Below are positions 8,510 through 16,396 of a stretch of 64,000 bases of DNA, piece by piece (the stretch's first letter is position 1; every line of letters begins with the position of its first letter). Made by a program: the position numbers and the translations under genes. The notes under the pieces are model-generated. The model ran no database searches, was not told the DNA's origin, and saw nothing but the letters and a program-made list of their open reading frames with translations. This DNA is from Marispirochaeta sp964554875. GTDB lineage: Bacteria > Spirochaetota > Spirochaetia > JC444 > Marispirochaetaceae. Location: contig CAZKQJ010000009.1 in the NCBI GenBank assembly GCA_964554875.1, positions 55,944 through 119,943 of the forward strand, read 5' to 3'.

Positions 8510-9912
8510 GATGGCTGATCCCCGCTCAGGTTCAACTCCGCCGCCCGCTGCCATATCTCCGGCCAGGAGCAGAGGAGCTCCCCGCAGTGTGCAAGGTACT
8601 CCCGGAAGGCCTCTTCTCCCTCTCCTTCTTCCCTTGAGTTTCTGAACTCCCGGGGCAGCCAGGGCCGGGCTTCGAGGGCTTCATTTTGCAGCAGACCGAT
8701 ATGCAGTTCCAGATCCTCCGCCCAGAAGCGGGGTCTTCCCCTGCTCTCTTCGAGTCGTTCCCTGAAAAACCCTGTACGCCCGCCCAGGGAGGACAGGTAG
8801 AGTTCGCTCAGGATCTCCCGCCGACGCTTTATAGGTTCCCCGGCAAAGCGGGACAGACCGCTGCCCAGGGCCTTGAGAATACCGGAAGCTTCCGAGCTTC
8901 CGGGAACACCCTGCCGGATAAAATCGAGGAGTTTAAGCATAACTTCGGAGGTTCCCGGAACGATTCGGGTAAAATCCTCCTCACCAAAACGCTGTTTGAT
9001 CTCCCGATCATGCTCGATAGCCACAGGAACATGACAGATTGGAGAAGACGGATACATGGCCCGGAGCAGCCAGGCCCACAGGCTGTCGGAACTGCGGATA
9101 CCAGGGAAAAAAGGCGGTACAAGTTCAGAGCTGTCGCAGCTGAAACAGGTGGAAATAAAAAAGGGGGCAGTGCTGAAACTTAATTCAGGCCGGATTAAAA
9201 GTGCCCAGGGGTCCCTGCGGGCTGTATCGTACTCCTTTTTTCCGGACCAGATTTTTTTTGCCCTCCGGGACGGAACAGCGCAACAGGCATGCGGATTCAG
9301 ATACCAGCGGCCGCCGTAGATACCGGTCATTACTAGCTTTACCGGTCCGGTAACATCCCCGCTCTCCGGCGGTTTTCCCAGTACTGTATCCATTCTGTCC
9401 GGGTCCCAGTCCGCCGGGACTGTCAGTTTTTCAAGACGCTTCCGGCTGCCCAGAGGAAGCAGCAGCGGCAGGCCTTCACTGCCCTCATCAAAGTTGATGC
9501 CCTCCCGCAGGCGGAGAAAGCGAAACCGGGTATCGTCGTCCAGGCTGATAAGCTTTTTGCCGGCGTAGAGCAGGAGCCCTGCATTGCGGTTGCTCCCCTG
9601 AAATCCCAAGGCATCCCTCCCCGGCAAGCCCAGGGCAAAATCGAGAACAGGGTCCGGAGCGTCAGCTTCGAGCCTCGTTGCGAAACCGGCCCGTTCCGAT
9701 CTGCCGAAACAGCGCAGGCTGCCGCCGAAGTCTCCTTCCAGCTGGGCGGCAAGCGCCTGGTTCGCCTCAACCGCGGCAGGGTCAATGGAGTCGTCGAGTA
9801 TGGTGATATCCGCAGGCTTAGCGCTTTTCTTTAAATACCGCATAAAAGAAACCAGCGCCTCTTTCAGGATTTCGGGGCGCTGGCAGGTTGGGATCAGGGT
9901 GTTGGTTACCAC
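8506..9912 (-). CDS. Glycosyltransferase family 2-like protein
   Basis: A 468-residue protein. It begins TNTLIPTCQRPEILKEAL, the typical first strand of family 2 glycosyltransferases, with ITILDDSID next. NRNAGLLLYAGKKLISLDDDTRF supplies a DDD metal-binding cluster. A later stretch describes a cysteine-rich area (FSCDSSELVPPFFPGI) and the C-terminal ~120 residues are helical and shared with the downstream paralogue. Start is GTG 9912, the only usable start in the open frame; no good ribosome site is seen. It probably acts in the cytoplasm on a protein, lipid or glycan acceptor. The link with the preceding lipoproteins is position only. Confidence 0.65.
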   Translation of the reverse strand: MVTNTLIPTCQRPEILKEALVSFMRYLKKSAKPADITILDDSIDPAAVEANQALAAQLEGDFGGSLRCFGRSERAGFATRLEADAPDPVLDFALGLPGRDALGFQGSNRNAGLLLYAGKKLISLDDDTRFRFLRLREGINFDEGSEGLPLLLPLGSRKRLEKLTVPADWDPDRMDTVLGKPPESGDVTGPVKLVMTGIYGGRWYLNPHACCAVPSRRAKKIWSGKKEYDTARRDPWALLIRPELSFSTAPFFISTCFSCDSSELVPPFFPGIRSSDSLWAWLLRAMYPSSPICHVPVAIEHDREIKQRFGEEDFTRIVPGTSEVMLKLLDFIRQGVPGSSEASGILKALGSGLSRFAGEPIKRRREILSELYLSSLGGRTGFFRERLEESRGRPRFWAEDLELHIGLLQNEALEARPWLPREFRNSREEGEGEEAFREYLAHCGELLCSWPEIWQRAAELNLSGDQPS

Positions 9913-9967
9913 TATTAGAGTACACTCATATGCTATTAACCATTGTACAAAACGAACAATTACCTAA

Positions 9968-10516
9968 TTAAACATTGTAATTATTAAACATGATACTCAC
10001 GATGGTGTTCTCTCCAGCTCCTACAGTAAAGGGATCAGAAATACCTGCGTAGTTGAAAGGATTTAAAGAGGCCTCTTCCTCCTCATAATAAACCTCGAGC
10101 ATTTCAACTATAAGCTGGTATTCTATACCGGGAACTAATCCTGAAACATTTATTGTTCCTGAGTATTGTTCCCACTCTATCGGGAAATCCTCATATATTT
10201 TTCCATCAAAAGGAACTGGCGGCAGGGAAGAAACTATCATATAGTTTGGATTCAACAAAAACTCCTGCCCGTTGAACCAGTACGGAACATCAACTGGTAC
10301 AGGGCCGACCTCCATGAACTCAATACTGCTAAGTGAGTCGGCAAGGTAGAAACTGACTCGGATAAATCCGCCACTGTACCCGGTTTGTAAATCCTGACCA
10401 CTTAATTCCAGGATGATTGTTCCGTCGGTAGAATTCCCCGGTTCGATATAGCAACCTACTATGAACATGATAATACATGAGAATATAAGCAGTACCAATA
10501 CACGTTTATGAATCAT
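9968..10516 (-). CDS. Lipoprotein, paralogue A of a tandem pair
   Basis: A 182-residue secreted protein. Residues 1-22 form a lipoprotein signal peptide ending MFIVGCYIEP, so Cys22 should be lipidated. The body begins STDGTIILELSGQDLQTGYSGG and ends NYAGISDPFTVGAGEN, both closely matched in the next gene upstream, which shows a tandem duplication. No catalytic motif is apparent; the sequence looks like a small beta-sandwich. The DNA of this pair is more A+T-rich than its neighbours. Last of the FecR/barrel/lipoprotein block before the glycosyltransferase-like genes. Function unknown. Confidence 0.75.
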   Translation of the reverse strand: MIHKRVLVLLIFSCIIMFIVGCYIEPGNSTDGTIILELSGQDLQTGYSGGFIRVSFYLADSLSSIEFMEVGPVPVDVPYWFNGQEFLLNPNYMIVSSLPPVPFDGKIYEDFPIEWEQYSGTINVSGLVPGIEYQLIVEMLEVYYEEEEASLNPFNYAGISDPFTVGAGENTIVSIMFNNYNV

Positions 10517-10617
10517 ATATTCCTCTGTTTATGCGACATACATTATTCGTTCTCACACATGTTTCTTGGAATTTGCAGCATTATGTTGTTACAGTAAAAC
10601 TGCCTCCATCAAACCTG

Positions 10618-11157
10618 TCAGCTGAAATAATATTCCTGCAGAAAAACAGAAACCGAGACGCTCTGTCCAGCGACAGGTTCAAAAGCTTCGGAAACTCCTG
10701 CATAATTCGTTGCATAGGTTACATAGAACTCTTCCAAATAGCGATAGAAAGATTCCAACACTATCCGGTATCTTACACCAGGAAGAATCCCGTCAAGTTG
10801 GATGCTCCCACTATATGGTCCACTACCAGGATCCGGCCCCGGAAAGTCTTCATAGGGCTTGCCATCTATAGGAACACGGGAAGTATTAGAGAAAACTGTA
10901 TAGTTCGTTTCTATTGGATCCCCTTGTTCATCAAGATACGCGGAAGGATTATCTGTTTCAGAAATGCTGATGTCTCCGTCCAGATATAAACTGACGCGCA
11001 ATATGTCCCCTGTATATCCACTTTGCAGATCTTGCCCATTCAACTGAATAGAAACAGTTCCATCAGCAGACGAAGAAGGTTCAATGTAGCAGGAAACAAA
11101 TGCAAGCGAGATGACAAGAAAAACTGTCAGCAAGCCGATATTTATATAATTCTTCAT
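10618..11157 (-). CDS. Lipoprotein, paralogue B of a tandem pair
   Basis: A 179-residue protein with a lipoprotein signal peptide ending LAFVSCYIEPS (Cys23). It shares SADGTVSIQLNGQDLQSGYTG and NYAGVSEAF with its neighbour at 9968-10516. It follows FecR by 16 bases on the same strand, with AAGGAGGAAT upstream of the ATG, so it is probably in the FecR transcript. The predicted mature protein is acidic and strand-rich. It probably sits in the cell envelope; ligand or partner is not visible. Confidence 0.75.
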   Translation of the reverse strand: MKNYINIGLLTVFLVISLAFVSCYIEPSSSADGTVSIQLNGQDLQSGYTGDILRVSLYLDGDISISETDNPSAYLDEQGDPIETNYTVFSNTSRVPIDGKPYEDFPGPDPGSGPYSGSIQLDGILPGVRYRIVLESFYRYLEEFYVTYATNYAGVSEAFEPVAGQSVSVSVFLQEYYFS

Positions 11158-11173
11158 TTATTCCTCCTTTCTG

Positions 11174-11851
11174 CTAATTTGGAAGCTCCCAATTAATTGT
11201 AACACTTCCTGTTTGGATTCCTAAGAAATCAGCCAACGCAGATACACTCGCCAACTCCTCAATCTGCGCTGCACTGATGTTCACCCCGAACTGCTGTTCC
11301 AGAGCCTGAAGGGTTCCCGGAGGAATCTCGATGCCGTCGGAAGTAATGCTGACCCCCGCGGGAATACCGCTGCTCTGGCCGTAGGCGTTTATCAGGGCCA
11401 CCAGACCTTCAAGAACCTGCAGGTTGTAGCCGTCGTAGCTGAAGCTGGTTCCCCGCACGGCAGCGGTGGATACGGGGCTTGTAAGCCGGAACTCCTGCTG
11501 CAGGCCTTCTGTGCGCCGCACCTCGGCTTTGACCCGGCCTACCCGCAGGTAAAGGTCGGTCTTTACGGTACCTTCCCGCTCAGCCAGTTCGTCGATGCGC
11601 ATGCGGGTAAGGGGCCGCACAGTCAGGGTGGAATCTCCTATCCGCAGCACGGCTTCAGAGCGGAAGCCTGTGGAAATTGTCGCGCCTTGAGGGATGCTCA
11701 GGCCGGTGCTCACGGCGGTCCAGGCGCCGCCGGCGCTCTGGTATTCCACCTTGCCGCTGAAACTCTCCACCACCGCGCTGGTCTGTGCTGCGGCGGGTAC
11801 TGTCAAAGCGATCAGAAGGACCGCTGTAATGCAGATTAATCTGATTTTCAT
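11174..11851 (-). CDS. FecR domain-containing exported protein
   Basis: A 225-residue protein with a Sec signal peptide (residues 1-22, cut near VPAAAQT) and a FecR domain: GKVEYQSAGGAWTAVSTGLSIPQGATISTGFRSEAVLRIGD, then SPVSTAAVRGTSFSYD. Unlike the FecR anti-sigma factors it has no cytoplasmic N-terminal part, so it is probably fully periplasmic. Start set at ATG 11851 behind AAGGAGAG; an upstream ATG at 11869 is inside that ribosome site. Flanked by a barrel gene and two lipoprotein genes, divergent from a CHASE2 cyclase; FecR and CHASE2 cyclase genes are commonly neighbours in bacteria, which suggests an envelope-sensing role. Confidence 0.88.
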   Translation of the reverse strand: MKIRLICITAVLLIALTVPAAAQTSAVVESFSGKVEYQSAGGAWTAVSTGLSIPQGATISTGFRSEAVLRIGDSTLTVRPLTRMRIDELAEREGTVKTDLYLRVGRVKAEVRRTEGLQQEFRLTSPVSTAAVRGTSFSYDGYNLQVLEGLVALINAYGQSSGIPAGVSITSDGIEIPPGTLQALEQQFGVNISAAQIEELASVSALADFLGIQTGSVTINWELPN

Positions 11852-11879
11852 ACTTTCTCTCCTTTCCATACCTTATACC

Positions 11880-13034
11880 TTAGAGCCCTACGGAGACGTC
11901 CAGGCGGATCAGCCCCTGATTGGGGCCGTCGTCGGGCAGATACATGCCGCCCTTTAAGGATGCGCCTATATCCGAGGCGGGCTTGAAACGGATCCCCCCC
12001 TCCGCCTCCATGCCGGTATACTCACCGTCGTAGTAGAAGGCCCGCCCGCCGGCGGTAAACTGCAGGTTCCGCAGCACCGGATCAAAGCGCTCGGCCCAGG
12101 GACGAATGGAATAGTCCGCTGAAACCCGCATCAGGTTTGCCGGTGCCGGGGAAAATACCAGCCCGAGGGTGGGAGAAGAGACAGTAAAGAAGTCCTCGCT
12201 TCCCCCCAGCACTCCGGCGGAAATCCGGCTGCCGTAAAAACTCTCCATGAACAAATATAGCTCGCCTGAACCGTAATATCCGCCGGTGTCGTTAGTCTGA
12301 TCCCAGGCGTAGACTCCGGAAAGATTGTACATGAGTCCCTGCACAAGTCCGCCTTCCAGGGCGGTGCTGAAGTGCATGCTGTCCCTTTCCTGCTCATCAT
12401 CATCGTTCCGCAGGTCCTGTTGGAGAAGCATTTCCATGCTGAGAGTGTGGCCCTCCGGGACGCCTGGAATTTCCAGACGAACCTGCTCAAACAGCCGCTT
12501 CGGCGCGAAGTAGACGTCATCGTCATCGTCATCCATGATATCCGAAACGGTCATGTTGACCGAGGCTTCGGGCTTGGTCAGAAGCCCGGTATAGCCTGCC
12601 GCGGCTGTAATCGCCGCGGATCCAATGTCAAAACGCGCCCGGGCGCCGTCGGCCAGATGGTCAAGGGCTATCCCGGTGGGGTCGGAAAAACGGAAGCGCC
12701 CCAGGGAGGCGTCAAGAACCGTGCTGCCGCCGAAGAGTCCGCCCTTCTTGATGCCCAGACGCAGCAGGTCGGTATCGAATATGTGATACTCCTCTTCGTT
12801 GTAGAGGTAAAAGAAATTTCCGGCAAAACTGTACCGGGTTTCAGCGTTATCGGCCCAGAAATGGTTAAGCCAGAGGGAGCTCTTGAACCGTGGGGTGTAC
12901 TCGGCGTCCTCGTCCTCCATAAGGTCGATATCGGAGCGGCTGTCCACCACAAGGCCCCAGTCAAAGGCGTTCAGGCTGGCCATGGAAAGAAGGAAAACAC
13001 CACACAAAGCTGCAAATAATATACCTTTCTTCAT
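11880..13034 (-). CDS. Probable outer-membrane beta-barrel protein
   Basis: A 384-residue protein with a signal peptide (MKKGILFAALCGVFLLSMASLNA) and a body of alternating amphipathic strands rich in aromatic residues, ending LIRLDVSVGL, which fits a C-terminal barrel strand. An acidic loop carries a run of five aspartates near residue 172 (MDDDDDDVYF), and another DDDEQ follows, possible calcium-binding loops. The gene overlaps the upstream small exported-protein gene by 4 bases, and FecR starts 28 bases downstream. No named family is recognised. Confidence 0.7.
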   Translation of the reverse strand: MKKGILFAALCGVFLLSMASLNAFDWGLVVDSRSDIDLMEDEDAEYTPRFKSSLWLNHFWADNAETRYSFAGNFFYLYNEEEYHIFDTDLLRLGIKKGGLFGGSTVLDASLGRFRFSDPTGIALDHLADGARARFDIGSAAITAAAGYTGLLTKPEASVNMTVSDIMDDDDDDVYFAPKRLFEQVRLEIPGVPEGHTLSMEMLLQQDLRNDDDEQERDSMHFSTALEGGLVQGLMYNLSGVYAWDQTNDTGGYYGSGELYLFMESFYGSRISAGVLGGSEDFFTVSSPTLGLVFSPAPANLMRVSADYSIRPWAERFDPVLRNLQFTAGGRAFYYDGEYTGMEAEGGIRFKPASDIGASLKGGMYLPDDGPNQGLIRLDVSVGL

Positions 13035-13486
13035 GAACGCTCCTCCAGTTCACTCAGGGCCCGCCCCACGATGCGCAGAGCCCGCTCTCCGGAAACCGGG
13101 GAGTCGGGGGCTCCTCTTCCCTGAATCATTTTGAGAAACTTCAGGTCCCGCAGGGCGTATCTGGGTCCCGGAAACAGGGTGCTTCCCAGCCCTTTGGGCA
13201 GATCAAGTTCGTTCTGGACAAGATGGGCAAAGAGACCAAGCTGTACTTCTCCGGCAGAAGAGGTCAATCCGAAGCGCTCAAAAACGGCGTTCCCTCGCGC
13301 GGCGGCAAAAGCCTCTTCCCGGGACTCGAAGCTGACATCTCCCTCCAGCATGCTGAGCAAGTAGGCCGCGCTGCCGGCGCTGAGACGCTCTTCAAGGAGT
13401 ATCTGGTCAATTATCTCATTGGATTGAGAAAATAACGGGGTGCTGATCGCTATTGCAGCAAACAGCATCAGGGTTACTCTTTTCAT
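13031..13486 (-). CDS. Small exported protein of unknown function
   Basis: A 151-residue protein with a signal peptide cut after PLFSQS and a mature part of about 130 mostly helical residues (LEERLSAGSAAYLLSMLEGDV; ALRIVGRALSELEERS). No cysteine, no metal motif. It is the first gene of the minus-strand FecR block; the ribosome site AAGAGGAAAG lies just before the ATG. The intergenic 13487-13588 must hold promoters for both this block and the CHASE2 cyclase. I see nothing that identifies the family; being first in an operon with a barrel and FecR suggests an envelope role. Confidence 0.65.
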   Translation of the reverse strand: MKRVTLMLFAAIAISTPLFSQSNEIIDQILLEERLSAGSAAYLLSMLEGDVSFESREEAFAAARGNAVFERFGLTSSAGEVQLGLFAHLVQNELDLPKGLGSTLFPGPRYALRDLKFLKMIQGRGAPDSPVSGERALRIVGRALSELEERS

Positions 13487-13588
13487 ACTTTCCTCTTCTG
13501 GTATAATACATTCTATAAACTGACAAGGAAACTATAATTTCATATTTTCCTGTGTGCAAGAGCCCCCCCGGAGAAAACGGAGGAAAAA

Positions 13589-16309
13589 ATGTCCAGAAAG
13601 TTTGAGTTTCGTAACTATTACATGGCTCCCCTTATTATCGCCCTGATAAGCTGCGCGCTGTTTCTGCTTCCTGGTGTACGCGGCGCGGACCGTCGCATAT
13701 ACGACACCTTCCTGCATATAAAACCTGCGGTAAAGGAGGCGCCTTCGCTGCTTCTGTTGGATATCGACGATCTGGCCATTGCCCAGGTGGGGACCTGGCC
13801 CTGGAGTCGAAGCGTTATTGCCGACGGGCTTGTGCTGCTGAAGGAGTTCGAGACGGATACGGTTGTATTCGATATCGAATACGTGGACCCCAGCCCCAGG
13901 GGGGTGGACTCCCGTTACCTGGAGCAGGAGGTGCCCCAGCGATTCCGGGAGGAGTTCGGAGAACTGAACGAGAGCATTACCGCCCTCTTCGACGCCCTTC
14001 TGCAGGGCTACATTCCCCTCGATGAAGCGGAAGAGTACATCTACGAACTGACGGACATCAGTACTGCGATCCGGGACGAACTGCTCCAGTCGGTCCGGCA
14101 TGTAGCCAGGGACAACGACGAATATCTGGGCAGGGCCCTCGGTCTTTTCGGCAACGTCTGGGCGACAGTCAACATGCTCCCAAATGAGGTGGAGCTGGTA
14201 AAGGTCGGGGAGGAGCTGAAATCCCATGTGGAAGACGAGATCAGCCTGAAAAACCTGGAGGTACAGGAAGGCTTCGTCCATCCCTACTCGGCGCAGGCCC
14301 TTCAGCCGACGATTTATCCGATCATCTCCCGGGCAGCGGGAGCAGGCTTTCCGAATGTAGTAGTGGACGAGGACGGAGTACGACGCAGAATCGACCTTGT
14401 TGCCCGCTACCGGGACAGCTGGTTCGGGCAGCTTGTTTTCAGCCCGCTTGTCTCCGGCCTCGGCATCGAAAAAATCAGGCTGCACAAAAGCCGGATACTC
14501 CTTGAAACCCCGGAAAAAACCGTCTCCATCCCCCTGGACAGTGAAGGCAGAATGCTGATCAACTGGCCGCCGAAAAAGTTCGACGACAGCTTCCGGCACC
14601 TCTCCTACAACAAGCTGGTTGTCCACGACAGAATCGAGGGCCAGATAATCAGGAACCTGCAGATAATGGAACAGGCGGGGTATCTTGATTTTCACCGCGG
14701 CGAAGCCCCTCTGGCCGACCTGCTTCACTATACTCAGCAGCTGAAGGAGGAACTCCTGGAGGCCGGCAGCGGCGCATCCCCGGATAATGCCCTGCTCTCG
14801 GAATACCGGGAGCTTCGATCCCTGTTCTTCAGGACCTGCGCCGATTTTACCAACGGCGAAACCGAGGCACTGATCCTGGAAGAGATCGACCGCATTCTGG
14901 ACTCTCCGGACCTGGAGGACTACCTCAAGGATGAGTACGCCGCCGTCCGGGAGGAGGTACGCGAATCCTTCGCCGCCCTGGGAGCGGACGTTAATGAGCT
15001 TACGGCCCTGCGGCAGGAGCTGCAGACAGAACTTGCAGGATCCTTCGTAATAATCGGACACACGGGAATATCCACCACCGATATCGGAGTCAATCCTTTT
15101 GAAAAGGAGTATATGAATGTGGGGACCCATGCGGCGGTGGCCAATACCATTCTGCAGCGGGATTTTCTGGATGAGCTGCACACAGGCTGGTCCCTTCTTG
15201 CGGCGGTTCTGCTGACCCTTTTCCTCGCAATAGTACTGCGCAGCCTGTCGCCCATGAAATCCATCATCGTAAGCCTGGTATTCATTCTCGGGACCCTCGG
15301 GGCAGGACTGGTGCTCTTTCTCCTCAGCGGAGTATACCTTCCCATGCTGGGGCCACTTATCATGCTCTCCTTGAGCTTTCTTACAATCTCGGGTATCAAA
15401 TTCCTCAAGACAGAGGGAGAGAAGAGCTTTTTACGGAACGCCTTTTCCCGCTATCTGTCGGCGGATGTAATCAAGCAGATTATCGACAACCCGGACCGCC
15501 TGAACCTGGGGGGCGAAAAAAAGGAGCTTACGGCGGTCTTTACCGACATAAAGGGATTCTCCACCATCTCCGAACAGCTCGACCCCACGGACCTGGTCAA
15601 ACTGCTGAACCAGTACCTGACAGCAATGAGCGATACGATTCTGGACCTCAAGGGGACGATCGACAAGTACGAGGGAGACGCGATTATCGCTTTCTTCGGC
15701 GCTCCCATCGAACAGTTCGACCACGCCTACCGGGCCTGTCTTTCCGCGGTGTGTATGAAACGGATGGAACGGGACCTGAACGAGCGCTTCATGGAGAACG
15801 GCATGTCTCCCTCACCCCTTCAGACCCGGGTGGGTATAAACACCGGGGAGATGGTCGTCGGAAACATGGGAACCCTGCAGAAGATGGACTACACCATCAT
15901 GGGGAACTCCGTTAACCTCGCCGCCCGCCTGGAGGGGGTCAACAAGCAGTACGGAACCTGGATTCTGCTGAGTGAGCAGACGCGAAAGGCGGCGGGAGAA
16001 TCCTTCGCCGCCCGCCAGCTCGACCGGGTGCGGGTTGTGGGGATTCACCAGCCGGTGCGCCTGTTTGAGCTCATCGACGAGACGGAACATCTGGACTCGA
16101 ACACCCGGGAGGGACTGGACGCCTTCCACGCCGCCCTGGAGCTCTTTGAGGAGCGGAACTGGGAAGAGGCGGAAAAGCTCTTTCGGGCGGTGACCAAGCT
16201 GCTGCCCGGAGACGGACCGTCGACGTTCTATATTGAACGCTGCAGGAAATTTGTAAGCACCCCCCCGGCGGAAAACTGGGACGGGGTATTCAACCTGACG
16301 CTGAAATAG
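13589..16309 (+). CDS. CHASE2 domain-containing class III adenylate cyclase
   Basis: A 906-residue membrane protein. After one N-terminal membrane segment (residues ~10-27) comes a large extracytoplasmic CHASE2 region (SLLLLDIDDLAIAQVGTWPWSR; FVIIGHTGISTTD) with a long helical insertion of about 150 residues. Three closely spaced membrane helices follow (~530-610). The class III cyclase domain has AVFTDIKGFS (metal Asp), KYEGDAIIAFFGAP (second metal Asp and adenine-selecting Lys), and NMGTLQKMDYTIMGNSVNLAARLE. A C-terminal TPR-like segment ends the protein. Start ATG 13589 follows GGAGG. It probably makes cAMP in response to an envelope signal; the divergent FecR block is the obvious candidate partner. 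Confidence 0.9.
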   Translation: MSRKFEFRNYYMAPLIIALISCALFLLPGVRGADRRIYDTFLHIKPAVKEAPSLLLLDIDDLAIAQVGTWPWSRSVIADGLVLLKEFETDTVVFDIEYVDPSPRGVDSRYLEQEVPQRFREEFGELNESITALFDALLQGYIPLDEAEEYIYELTDISTAIRDELLQSVRHVARDNDEYLGRALGLFGNVWATVNMLPNEVELVKVGEELKSHVEDEISLKNLEVQEGFVHPYSAQALQPTIYPIISRAAGAGFPNVVVDEDGVRRRIDLVARYRDSWFGQLVFSPLVSGLGIEKIRLHKSRILLETPEKTVSIPLDSEGRMLINWPPKKFDDSFRHLSYNKLVVHDRIEGQIIRNLQIMEQAGYLDFHRGEAPLADLLHYTQQLKEELLEAGSGASPDNALLSEYRELRSLFFRTCADFTNGETEALILEEIDRILDSPDLEDYLKDEYAAVREEVRESFAALGADVNELTALRQELQTELAGSFVIIGHTGISTTDIGVNPFEKEYMNVGTHAAVANTILQRDFLDELHTGWSLLAAVLLTLFLAIVLRSLSPMKSIIVSLVFILGTLGAGLVLFLLSGVYLPMLGPLIMLSLSFLTISGIKFLKTEGEKSFLRNAFSRYLSADVIKQIIDNPDRLNLGGEKKELTAVFTDIKGFSTISEQLDPTDLVKLLNQYLTAMSDTILDLKGTIDKYEGDAIIAFFGAPIEQFDHAYRACLSAVCMKRMERDLNERFMENGMSPSPLQTRVGINTGEMVVGNMGTLQKMDYTIMGNSVNLAARLEGVNKQYGTWILLSEQTRKAAGESFAARQLDRVRVVGIHQPVRLFELIDETEHLDSNTREGLDAFHAALELFEERNWEEAEKLFRAVTKLLPGDGPSTFYIERCRKFVSTPPAENWDGVFNLTLK

Positions 16310-16329
16310 CTTTTTAGTGAAAAAAATAT

Positions 16330-16358
16330 TTGCGCAGTCGGCAAAACGGGCGTAGGAT
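16330..16358 (+). promoter_or_regulatory. Probable sigma-70 promoter for cstA
   Basis: TTGCGC at 16330-16335 and TAGGAT at 16353-16358 are separated by 17 bases, a fair match to -35/-10 hexamers, 38 bases before the cstA start codon. No operator-like dyad is obvious beside it. Confidence 0.4.
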
Positions 16359-16396
16359 AAAGACAGATTTAACAAACACACCTTCAAGGAGGAGCT

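Noticed and set aside
13532..15181. Long open frame (549 codons) on the minus strand opposite the CHASE2 cyclase
   Set aside because: It is a shadow of the high-G+C coding strand; the plus-strand product has complete, recognisable domains and a good ribosome site, while this frame has no recognisable domain.
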